NCBI GenBank assembly: GCA_947490605.1 | Contig: CANLHE010000033.1 | Location: 1 to 7,490 of the forward strand | DNA length: 7,490 nt | DNA from: Actinomycetota bacterium | GTDB lineage: Bacteria > Actinomycetota > Actinomycetes > Nanopelagicales > Nanopelagicaceae | Direction: 5' to 3' | Part shown: piece after piece, positions 1-5,374 of the stretch | Layout: every line of letters begins with the position of its first letter | How positions within the stretch are numbered: position 1 is the stretch's first letter | Made by a program: the position numbers and the translations under genes | Notes under the pieces: model-generated | Told to the model about the DNA's origin: nothing | Database searches by the model: none | The model's input: the letters and a program-made list of their open reading frames with translations, nothing else

Positions 1-43
1 AATATTTCTTAACGCTGCGCCAGCAGGGTGCAGCCACAACAAA

Positions 44-61
44 CCCCACGTTAGGGGGGGG
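44..61 (+). promoter_or_regulatory. Poly-G tract with C4/G4 hairpin in the leader of the collagen-like gene
   Basis: Eight consecutive G (54-61) follow a run of four C (44-47) with six bases between, so a small C4/G4 hairpin with sliding register could form. The tract ends 15 bases before the ATG at 77. The last G's run into GAG (61-63) and could serve as a distant Shine-Dalgarno; the nearer AAGGA (71-75) is only one base from the ATG, and AGG at 66-68 is better spaced. Homopolymers of this length can slip, so tract length could tune expression. No convincing -10/-35 pair is visible in 1-76. The tract is seen; its role is inference. Confidence 0.4.
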
Positions 62-76
62 AGATAGGCGAAGGAA

Positions 77-1003
77 ATGGCAATCTACAATCTACAAGCC
101 AAAGTTAAGAAAACCGCATTGATAACAATGCTGATAACAGCAATAGCAACATCAGAAACATATGCTGCAGGTCGCACTGCAAAATCAATTGCAAACACTG
201 TATTAAGTGGTGCAGGTGTGCCGGCAAAATCACTTGGTATCGATGGTGATTTTTATATCGATACTAAGTCAATGAATATGTATGGTCCAAAGAAAAACAA
301 TAGTTGGCCGCTGCCAGTATCACTGCGCGGACCACAAGGACCAGCAGGCATTGCAGGTAGTGATGGAAAAAATGCAAGCACTAGTTCTGTCAGTGCTGGT
401 GCTGCTGGAGCAGCCGGGCCACAAGGACCAGCAGGTCCAGCAGGTCCTGCTGGACCAAAAGGTGAAACTGGTGCAACTGGACCACAAGGACCAGCCGGAC
501 CTGCAGGTTCTAATACTGGAACAGCGGGACCTGCTGGACCAAAAGGTGACACCGGTGCAACTGGTGCGCAAGGTCCAAAGGGAGATGCCGGAACTGTTCC
601 CTCAATTCAATCTGTGAACTTAACGCAATGGACTATGTCAACAGCAACACCAGGCGGTGGTTCTGAATCCAGTGGATTTGGAACGCTTTTAGCCGGTAAA
701 AAATATTTCTTTTCGGTTGTTGTTAGCGGAAAGTTAGCAACGAATGTTTCAACTTTCAGAACAGTTCCTGAATTGAAATGTTCTGATAATTCTGCAACGT
801 TGAATTATGACTTTACGTACGGCTTTGCTCCATCTTCCGATGCCGTTGAAGACTATAACCGCATATCTTTTTTGATTACTGGAACGGCCTCTGTTGCAAG
901 TAACAGTAGCTTTTCGGTATTAGTTAAGGATGTCTTAGGTTCTGGAAGATCAGTGACCTTGAACGGCAAGGCATTCATTTATGAAGTTGGATCAATAAAC
1001 TAA
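77..1003 (+). CDS. Secreted collagen-like (Gly-X-Y repeat) protein
   Basis: A 308-residue protein expected to be exported and to form a trimeric collagen-like stalk. Residues 1-30 look like a signal peptide: basic stretch KVKK (9-12), hydrophobic core 13-25, probable cleavage after Ala30. Residues 54-85 carry a GDFYIDT...YGPK...WP segment leading into the repeats, an arrangement I recall from many bacterial collagen-like proteins. Gly-X-Y triplets run 85-97, 108-144 and 148-172, broken by an 11-residue gap and by one extra residue. They include PKGE and PKGD steps, which stabilise triple helices lacking hydroxyproline. Residues 173-308 form a globular, probably beta-rich domain with the only cysteine, in ELKCSD. 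No LPXTG signal or C-terminal membrane segment is present, so cell attachment is unclear. The ATG at 77 is favoured because it supplies the complete signal peptide. The gene converges on tRNA-Gly. Structural class is confident; biological role is unknown. Confidence 0.85.
   Translation: MAIYNLQAKVKKTALITMLITAIATSETYAAGRTAKSIANTVLSGAGVPAKSLGIDGDFYIDTKSMNMYGPKKNNSWPLPVSLRGPQGPAGIAGSDGKNASTSSVSAGAAGAAGPQGPAGPAGPAGPKGETGATGPQGPAGPAGSNTGTAGPAGPKGDTGATGAQGPKGDAGTVPSIQSVNLTQWTMSTATPGGGSESSGFGTLLAGKKYFFSVVVSGKLATNVSTFRTVPELKCSDNSATLNYDFTYGFAPSSDAVEDYNRISFLITGTASVASNSSFSVLVKDVLGSGRSVTLNGKAFIYEVGSIN
329..592 (+). repeat. Collagen triplet repeat DNA
   Basis: This is 9-bp-periodic DNA encoding Gly-X-Y. 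Near-identical 17-bp units start at 329, 416 and 479 (GGACCACAAGGACCAGC, with GGG for the first codon at 416). A 35-bp unit at 446-480 recurs at 530-564 with two mismatches. Such in-frame repeats can expand or contract by recombination or slippage, which would change stalk length between strains. The repeat is coding, not CRISPR or an insertion sequence. Confidence 0.8.
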
Positions 1004-1007
1004 AAAA

Positions 1008-1081
1008 TGGAGCGGGTGACCGGGATTGAACCGGCACAGCTAGCTTGGAAGGCTAGAACTCTACCATTGAGCTACACCCGC
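1008..1081 (-). tRNA. tRNA-Gly (anticodon UCC)
   Basis: On the minus strand the sequence folds as a full cloverleaf. Acceptor arms are GCGGGTG (1081-1075) and CACCCGC (1018-1012). The D-arm contains GCTC...GAGT. The anticodon stem CTAGC/GCTAG encloses loop CTTCCAA, giving anticodon TCC, which reads GGA glycine codons. The T-arm is GCCGG-TTCAATC-CCGGT. The discriminator base is T (1011) and CCA is encoded (1010-1008). Six T's follow immediately (1007-1002), overlapping the stop of the convergent collagen-like gene and possibly helping termination. Length with CCA is 74 nt, normal for tRNA-Gly. It is divergent from tRNA-Pro. Confidence 0.96.
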
Positions 1082-1093
1082 AAAATTGTTGCG

Positions 1094-1144
1094 TGATCTG
1101 CTACTGCACTCACCAAGTTTAACTTGGTTTGCCGTAGCAGGTCA
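1094..1144. repeat. 51-bp imperfect dyad between divergent tRNA genes
   Basis: Outer arms TGATCTGCTAC (1094-1104) and GTAGCAGGTCA (1134-1144) pair over 11 positions with one G-T wobble. A perfect inner dyad ACCAAGTT-T-AACTTGGT (1112-1128) forms the tip, and a three-base match (GCA 1106-1108 with TGC 1130-1132) bridges them. It lies 12 bp from the 5' end of tRNA-Gly and about 55 bp before tRNA-Pro. No T-run follows on either side, so a simple intrinsic terminator is unlikely. An operator or a structured leader is possible; the function is not known to me. Confidence 0.7.
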
Positions 1145-1150
1145 TACCTT
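1123..1150 (+). promoter_or_regulatory. Possible promoter for tRNA-Pro
   Basis: CTTGGT (1123-1128) and TACCTT (1145-1150, fitting TANNNT) are 16 bases apart and would start transcription near 1157, some 40 bases before the mature tRNA-Pro. The -35 falls within the inner arm of the dyad and the -10 abuts its right end. The match is weak and no equally good promoter for tRNA-Gly was found on the other strand. Confidence 0.25.
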
Positions 1151-1199
1151 ATTACTTCGGTTAGGAGAAGGGAAAATCACCCCTTAGACTTTCATCCTT

Positions 1200-1275
1200 C
1201 GGGGCGTAGCGTAGTGGCTAGCGCGCCTGCTTTGGGAGCAGGAGACCGTGGGTTCGAATCCCTCCGCCCCGACCA
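1200..1275 (+). tRNA. tRNA-Pro (anticodon UGG)
   Basis: The acceptor arms are CGGGGCG (1200-1206) and CGCCCCG (1265-1271), with discriminator A (1272) and encoded CCA (1273-1275). The anticodon stem CCTGC/GCAGG encloses loop TTTGGGA, so the anticodon is TGG, reading CCA and by wobble other proline codons. The T-loop is the standard GGTTCGAATCC. Length is 76 nt including CCA. It lies 38 bases ahead of the tig start with no convincing promoter between, so it may be co-transcribed with tig. Confidence 0.96.
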
Positions 1276-1293
1276 AATATTTTTCAAATATTT
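1275..1293 (+). repeat. AT-only inverted repeat after tRNA-Pro
   Basis: Two copies of the self-complementary AAATATTT (1275-1282 and 1286-1293) are separated by TTC and could form an 8-bp hairpin with a 3-base loop. It starts at the last base of the tRNA CCA end. All-AT pairing and the lack of a following T-run make it a poor terminator. It could instead be a processing site between the tRNA and the tig message. Confidence 0.4.
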
Positions 1294-1300
1294 ATTATTA

Positions 1301-1307
1301 AGGGGAG
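1301..1307 (+). promoter_or_regulatory. Ribosome binding site of tig
   Basis: AGGGGAG lies six bases before a TTG. This strong, well-spaced Shine-Dalgarno decides the TTG at 1314 as the tig start; the next in-frame ATG is far inside the conserved N-terminal domain. Confidence 0.8.
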
Positions 1308-1313
1308 TTTTAA

Positions 1314-2603
1314 TTGAAAAGCACGGTTGAGAAATTAACACCAACTCGGGTGAAGCTTTCAATTGAGGTTACCTTTGATGAGCTTGCACCTCATGTGGAT
1401 GGTGCTTATAAAACTTTAAGTGAAAGAATTAATATCCCAGGCTTTCGTAAAGGCAAAGTTCCAACTGCAATGATCGATCAACGAGTTGGCCGCGGAGCTG
1501 TGTTGGATGAGGCGATCAACGCTGCACTGCCAACCTTCTACTCCCAAGCTGCTAAAGATAATGATGTGTTGGTTATAGGACGTCCTGATGTTGAAATTGT
1601 TGAGCTTAAAGATAAAGAGAATTTTTCATTTACCGTTGAGGTTGATGTGCGGCCTGAAATCACACTACCTAATTTTTCCCAGATAAAAATTGAGGTAGAT
1701 GATGTGAAGGTAAATGATTCTGATATTGATGAGCAGATTCAATCTTTGCGCACCCGCTTTGGCACATTAACCACAGTTGAAAAAAATGTAGCAACCGGTG
1801 ATTTTGTAACTATTGATTTAGTGGCAACAAAGGATGGTAATGATTTAGAGGGTGGAACAGCTAATGACCTCTCTTATGAGGTTGGCTCCTCTTCCATGAT
1901 TGATGGTTTAGATGAGGCGTTAATTGGACTTGCCGCAAATGGATCAAAGAGTTTTGATACTGCATTAGTTGGTATGGCAGAGGGAGAGAAGGGAACAGTT
2001 AAGGTAACTGTTAAGGCGGTTAAAGAGCGTGAGCTGCCACCAATTGATGATGCCTTTGCAAAGTTAGCCTCTGAGTTTGAAACACTTGCTGAATTAAAAG
2101 CTGATCTAACCACCAGACTTACTCGGTTAAAAGAGATGGAACAGGGCGCACAAGCTAGAGATTTGTTAGTTGAAAAGTTAACCAGCACAGTTGAGATTCC
2201 ACTACCGGCCGACATCATTGAGGCTGAGGTTAATGATCACTTAGAAAAAGAGGGTCGATTAGAAGATGACAAGCACCGTGCTGAGGTTGATTTAGAGGTG
2301 CGCACAACAATTACTCGCGAATTCTTACTAGATTCAATTGTGAAGGCAGAATCTGTTGCCGTTAATGAAACTGAGTTAACTGAGTACTTAGTAAGAGCTG
2401 CCGCTCGTTATGGCATGAGCCCTGATCAATTTATTAAAGAGGTATCAGATGCAGGACAGGTAACCACGATGGTGGCTGAGGTCGCCCGGGCAAAAGCATT
2501 AGCTGGCGTACTTGCTCGCGTACAGGTTGTTGATAAATCTGGGAAAAAAGTTGATTTAGAGGCGCTGGCACCAAAGCAGGCACCAGCCAAAGAGGAGAAA
2601 TAA
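1314..2603 (+). CDS. tig: Trigger factor, ribosome-associated chaperone
   Basis: A 429-residue trigger factor (E. coli form 432) that binds the ribosome at the exit tunnel and shields nascent chains; its middle domain is a prolyl isomerase fold. The N-terminal domain holds the ribosome-docking signature GFRKGK at 43-48, within PGFRKGKVP. The FKBP-like domain runs roughly 155-245, beginning around GDFVTID (162-168) and ending before PPIDDAFAK, which opens the C-terminal chaperone arms. The last 20 or so residues are a charged Lys/Glu tail. The start is TTG, set by AGGGGAG at 1301-1307. It lies directly behind tRNA-Pro and 104 bp ahead of clpP1, the usual actinobacterial order, linking nascent-chain folding with Clp proteolysis. 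No frame disruption is seen. Confidence 0.97.
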   Translation: MKSTVEKLTPTRVKLSIEVTFDELAPHVDGAYKTLSERINIPGFRKGKVPTAMIDQRVGRGAVLDEAINAALPTFYSQAAKDNDVLVIGRPDVEIVELKDKENFSFTVEVDVRPEITLPNFSQIKIEVDDVKVNDSDIDEQIQSLRTRFGTLTTVEKNVATGDFVTIDLVATKDGNDLEGGTANDLSYEVGSSSMIDGLDEALIGLAANGSKSFDTALVGMAEGEKGTVKVTVKAVKERELPPIDDAFAKLASEFETLAELKADLTTRLTRLKEMEQGAQARDLLVEKLTSTVEIPLPADIIEAEVNDHLEKEGRLEDDKHRAEVDLEVRTTITREFLLDSIVKAESVAVNETELTEYLVRAAARYGMSPDQFIKEVSDAGQVTTMVAEVARAKALAGVLARVQVVDKSGKKVDLEALAPKQAPAKEEK

Positions 2604-2618
2604 TCGCTTTAGGCGAAC
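2601..2618. promoter_or_regulatory. ClgR-like operator upstream of clpP1P2
   Basis: The sequence reads TAAT-CGC-TTTAG-GCG-AAC, a CGC-N5-GCG dyad beginning on the tig stop codon. Compared with the Corynebacterium ClgR consensus as I recall it (WNNWCGCYNANRGCGWWS), every defined position agrees except one: T instead of A at the centre. ClgR activates clpP1P2 and other clp genes in Corynebacterium, Streptomyces and Mycobacterium, so the location fits. The dyad centre is about 40-50 bases upstream of the candidate -35 at 2659, a reasonable place for an activator. The regulator gene itself is not in the window. Confidence 0.55.
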
Positions 2619-2634
2619 AACGGCTACGCCTAAA
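2608..2634 (+). repeat. Inverted repeat after tig
   Basis: TTTAGGCG (2608-2615) and CGCCTAAA (2627-2634) are perfect complements with an 11-base loop, capable of an 8-bp RNA hairpin just after the tig stop. No T-run follows, so if it terminates or pauses transcription it does so weakly. Its left arm shares the GCG of the ClgR-like site, so the two structures overlap. Confidence 0.5.
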
Positions 2635-2658
2635 CCGGGAAGCATTTTGGGCAAAAGA

Positions 2659-2686
2659 TTGTTAAGGTCATGACAGTATTTATTAA
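2659..2686 (+). promoter_or_regulatory. Candidate promoter of clpP1P2
   Basis: TTGTTA (2659-2664) and TATTAA (2681-2686) are separated by 16 bases, predicting a start near 2693 and a leader of about 15 bases that still contains the GAGGAG Shine-Dalgarno (2696-2701). The ClgR-like dyad lies upstream. Position and match are reasonable, but a sequence this AT-rich can give such matches by chance. Confidence 0.4.
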
Positions 2687-2707
2687 CAAATAACTGAGGA
2701 GATATCT

Positions 2708-3325
2708 GTGGAGCTAAGTAACACCCCACGTGCTGCAACTAGCGGCTCAGGTGGACTTGATGATCAGGTTTACCAACGCTTACTAAAAGAGCGCATTATC
2801 TTCTTAGGTTCAGTTGTTGAAGATTCAATGGCGAACGCAATCTGTGCTCAGATGTTATTACTAGCAGCTGAAGATCCTGAGAAGGATATTTATCTTTACA
2901 TCAACTCACCCGGTGGATCTATCTCAGCCGGTATGGCAATTTATGACACGATGCAATACATCAAAAATGATGTAGCAACTGTGGCAATGGGACTTGCAGC
3001 ATCGATGGGCCAATTCTTATTATGTTCAGGAACAGCTGGAAAGCGTTACGCACTTCCACATGCTCGCATCATGATGCACCAACCATCTGGTGGAATTGGT
3101 GGCACCGCCTCTGATATTAAAATCCAAGCAGAGCAGATGAGCTTTACCAAGAAAAACATGGCAGATCTAATTGCTTTCCACACTGGACAAAAGGCAGAGA
3201 CAATTACTGAAGATTCAGATCGTGATCGCTGGTTTACTGCAGCTGAAGCAAAAGAGTATGGCTTTGTTGATCATGTTGTTAAATCAGCAGGTCAAGTATC
3301 CGGAAGTGGAGGCACATCTCGATGA
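2708..3325 (+). CDS. clpP1: ATP-dependent Clp protease proteolytic subunit ClpP1
   Basis: A 205-residue serine peptidase of family S14. The catalytic triad is visible as Ser99 in GLAASMGQ, His124 in MMHQPSGG and Asp173 in DRDRWF. The oxyanion/substrate segment SPGGS is at 67-71. The GLAASMG serine box and [11 protein letters not shown] segment are ClpP1-type. Residues 1-16 are a short Ser/Gly-rich leader that may be trimmed. In actinobacteria ClpP1 and ClpP2 form a mixed two-ring tetradecamer that degrades substrates delivered by ClpX or ClpC in the cytoplasm. The GTG start is set by GAGGAG (2696-2701) six bases upstream. It overlaps clpP2 by an ATGA junction, implying coupled translation and balanced amounts. 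Confidence 0.96.
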   Translation: MELSNTPRAATSGSGGLDDQVYQRLLKERIIFLGSVVEDSMANAICAQMLLLAAEDPEKDIYLYINSPGGSISAGMAIYDTMQYIKNDVATVAMGLAASMGQFLLCSGTAGKRYALPHARIMMHQPSGGIGGTASDIKIQAEQMSFTKKNMADLIAFHTGQKAETITEDSDRDRWFTAAEAKEYGFVDHVVKSAGQVSGSGGTSR

Positions 3326-3960
3326 AGAATGAATTAAACAAGATTAATGAGATTACCTCTCGTTACATTCTGCCAACAATTGAAGAGCGCACCAGTTATG
3401 GTTACAAGCGACTTGATCCATACACAAAGTTATTTGAAGAGCGGATTATCTTTTTAGGACAAGCAATTGATGACACAGTTGCAAATGATGTAATGGCTCA
3501 ATTACTCACCTTAGAGTCAATGGATCCAGATCGTGACATCATGATGTATATCAACTCACCTGGTGGTTCATTTACGGCATTAACTGCAATTTATGACACG
3601 ATGCAATTTGTTCGCCCAGATGTAATGACTATCTGTTTAGGACAAGCTGCCTCTGCTGCCGCCGTATTACTTGCCGGTGGTGCTGCCGGAAAACGATATG
3701 CGTTAGAGCATGCTCGTATTTTGATTCACCAACCATATTCAGAAGGTGGCGGACAAGGATCTGATATTGAGATTCAAGCAAAAGAGATTTTGCGTATGCG
3801 CACATTATTAGAGGAGATGTTGGCAAAGCACTCAAAGAAGAGCCAAGCCGATATTGCTAAAGACATTGAGCGCGACAAGATTCTTACATCCGCTGAAGCG
3901 GTTGAGTATGGTCTGATCGATCAAGTTCTTGCTACCCGTAAAGCAAAGGCGAAGAGCTAA
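3322..3960 (+). CDS. clpP2: ATP-dependent Clp protease proteolytic subunit ClpP2
   Basis: A 212-residue S14 peptidase, partner of ClpP1 in the mixed ClpP1P2 barrel. The triad is intact: Ser111 in [12 protein letters not shown], His136 in [10 protein letters not shown] and Asp185 in IERDKI, with SPGGS at 79-83. The GQAASAAAV serine box is typical of the actinobacterial ClpP2 branch. The N-terminal extension (1-30) is longer than that of ClpP1 and includes SRYILP, a likely propeptide and axial-loop region. The C-terminus is Lys/Ala-rich. The ATG overlaps the clpP1 TGA by four bases, with GGAGG at 3308-3312 nine bases upstream. A 22-bp stretch (3586-3607) is identical to clpP1 (2936-2957), reflecting shared ancestry. 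Confidence 0.96.
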   Translation: MKNELNKINEITSRYILPTIEERTSYGYKRLDPYTKLFEERIIFLGQAIDDTVANDVMAQLLTLESMDPDRDIMMYINSPGGSFTALTAIYDTMQFVRPDVMTICLGQAASAAAVLLAGGAAGKRYALEHARILIHQPYSEGGGQGSDIEIQAKEILRMRTLLEEMLAKHSKKSQADIAKDIERDKILTSAEAVEYGLIDQVLATRKAKAKS

Positions 3961-3963
3961 CAA

Positions 3964-3981
3964 GTTCGTCTATAAGCGAAC
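3964..3981. promoter_or_regulatory. GTTCG-N8-CGAAC dyad upstream of clpX
   Basis: GTTCG (3964-3968) and CGAAC (3977-3981) flank TCTATAAG, four bases after the clpP2 stop. The right half GCGAAC is the same as in the site before clpP1, and the flanks resemble a ClgR box, but the spacer is one base longer than GTTCGC-N5-GCGAAC would give. TATAAG (3971-3976) inside the dyad resembles a -10, although no good -35 is upstream. It may be a diverged operator for clpX or a small hairpin. The remaining gap to 4050 shows no clear promoter. Confidence 0.35.
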
Positions 3982-4064
3982 AGATTTAAGGCTATTTTCC
4001 GCGCACCTGCTGCATCCCTCGTTCTACTCTTATCTCCTTCCCAATTGAACAGGAGTAATTTCAG

Positions 4065-5363
4065 GTGAGCGCACGTATTGGTGAAAGTGGCGATCTACTT
4101 AAGTGTTCCTTCTGCGGTAAAACTCAAAAGCAGGTTAAGAAGTTAATTGCAGGTCCTGGTGTTTATATTTGTGATGAGTGTATTGATCTTTGTAATGAAA
4201 TCATTATTGATGAGCTTAATGAAACTAGCTCACTTGGTTTAGCTGAACTGCCAAAACCACAGGAGATATTTGAATTTTTAGATCAGTATGTAATTGGTCA
4301 AGATCAAGCAAAGAAATCTCTATCTGTTGCTGTCTATAACCACTACAAGCGGGTGCAATCTGGAGATAGTAAGCGCGAGGATGCAATTGAGTTATCAAAG
4401 AGTAATATTTTAATTTTAGGACCAACCGGTTGCGGAAAAACATTACTTGCTCAAACTCTAGCCAGAATGCTTAATGTGCCATTTGCGATTGCAGATGCCA
4501 CCGCTCTTACTGAGGCTGGATATGTTGGCGAGGATGTTGAAAACATTTTGCTTAAACTTATTCAAGCTGCAGATTTTGATGTTAAAAAGGCTGAGACTGG
4601 AATTATCTATATTGATGAGATCGATAAAGTTGCGCGCAAAGCTGAGAACCCATCAATTACTAGAGATGTATCTGGCGAAGGCGTTCAACAAGCCCTTCTT
4701 AAAATATTAGAGGGAACTACTGCATCTGTTCCACCACAAGGTGGCCGCAAACATCCACACCAAGAGTTTTTACAAATTGATACTACAAATATTTTATTTA
4801 TTGTGGGCGGTGCCTTCTCAGGCCTTGAGAAAATTATTGAAAGCCGCAAGGGCAAAGCAGGTGTTGGATTTAATGCCAAGCTACAAACAATTGACGATGT
4901 AGTTAAGACCGACATCTTTGGGGATGCGATGCCAGAGGATCTACTTAAGTTTGGCATGATCCCTGAGTTCATTGGCCGACTACCAATTATGACCAGCGTT
5001 GAAAGTTTGGATCAAAAAGCTTTGATGCAGATATTAACTGAGCCAAAAAATGCTTTGGTTAAGCAGTATCAAAAATTGTTTGATTTAGATGAGGTTGAAC
5101 TTGAGTTCAGCAATGAAGCACTTGAGGTTGTGGCCGATCTTGCAATCAAGCGCGGAACTGGCGCCCGTGGACTTCGCGCAATTATGGAAGAGACGCTTTT
5201 ATCTGTGATGTATGAAGTACCTAGCCGCAAAGATGTTGGCAAGGTAATTATTACCCCAGCGGTTGTTAAAAAAGAGGAAGTACCAACTTATGTTCCCCGC
5301 GCAGCAGGAGGACCAAAGCGGGCAGCAAAGGGTGAAAAGAGTTCTGAGGAAAAAAGCGCGTAA
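4065..5363 (+). CDS. clpX: ATP-dependent Clp protease ATP-binding subunit ClpX
   Basis: A 432-residue AAA+ unfoldase that recognises substrates, unfolds them with ATP and threads them into ClpP1P2. The N-terminal zinc-binding domain has Cys14, Cys17, Cys36 and Cys39. The Walker A motif GPTGCGKT is at 119-126, the pore-1 loop GYVG at 152-155, Walker B YIDEID with Asp184/Glu185, the RKH pore loop at 228-230 and sensor 2 GAR ending at Arg368. The ClpP-docking loop reads VGF (267-269), where E. coli has IGF. The last 30 or so residues form a charged Lys/Glu/Ala tail. The GTG start has AGGAG (4051-4055) nine bases upstream and places the zinc finger at the usual depth. The gene follows clpP2 by 104 bp and is followed 11 bp later by valS. 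Confidence 0.97.
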   Translation: MSARIGESGDLLKCSFCGKTQKQVKKLIAGPGVYICDECIDLCNEIIIDELNETSSLGLAELPKPQEIFEFLDQYVIGQDQAKKSLSVAVYNHYKRVQSGDSKREDAIELSKSNILILGPTGCGKTLLAQTLARMLNVPFAIADATALTEAGYVGEDVENILLKLIQAADFDVKKAETGIIYIDEIDKVARKAENPSITRDVSGEGVQQALLKILEGTTASVPPQGGRKHPHQEFLQIDTTNILFIVGGAFSGLEKIIESRKGKAGVGFNAKLQTIDDVVKTDIFGDAMPEDLLKFGMIPEFIGRLPIMTSVESLDQKALMQILTEPKNALVKQYQKLFDLDEVELEFSNEALEVVADLAIKRGTGARGLRAIMEETLLSVMYEVPSRKDVGKVIITPAVVKKEEVPTYVPRAAGGPKRAAKGEKSSEEKSA

Positions 5364-5374
5364 GATCGACGCTT

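Noticed and set aside
14..34. GCTGC/GCAGC hairpin as terminator of an upstream gene
   Set aside because: There are only five outer pairs with internal mismatches and no T-run after it; support is too weak.
253..552. Long minus-strand open frame rich in Gly-Pro-Ala
   Set aside because: It is the antisense shadow of the collagen triplets; the reverse complement of GGA CCA GCA repeats stays open and also reads as Gly/Pro/Ala.
329..592. Regular repeats considered as CRISPR or tandem satellite
   Set aside because: The periodicity is 9 bp and in frame with Gly-X-Y coding; there are no unique spacers.
282..617. Plus-strand frame rich in Gln/Leu/Val across the collagen repeat
   Set aside because: It is a frame-shifted reading of the same 9-bp repeats with no ribosome binding site or recognisable domain.
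1124..1330. Plus-strand open frame of 68 codons
   Set aside because: It runs through the whole of tRNA-Pro and into tig in another frame; it is not a gene.
2670..2693. Seven-codon leader peptide (MTVFINK) before clpP1
   Set aside because: Its Shine-Dalgarno-like AAGG is only two bases from the ATG and it overlaps the candidate -10, so it would not be on the predicted transcript.
3964..3981. LexA (SOS) box
   Set aside because: The actinobacterial SOS box is CGAAC-N4-GTTCG; here the halves are in the opposite order with an 8-base spacer.
4474..4710. Plus-strand alternate frame inside clpX
   Set aside because: It overlaps the Walker B and pore-loop coding region in another frame, with leucine-rich low-information translation.
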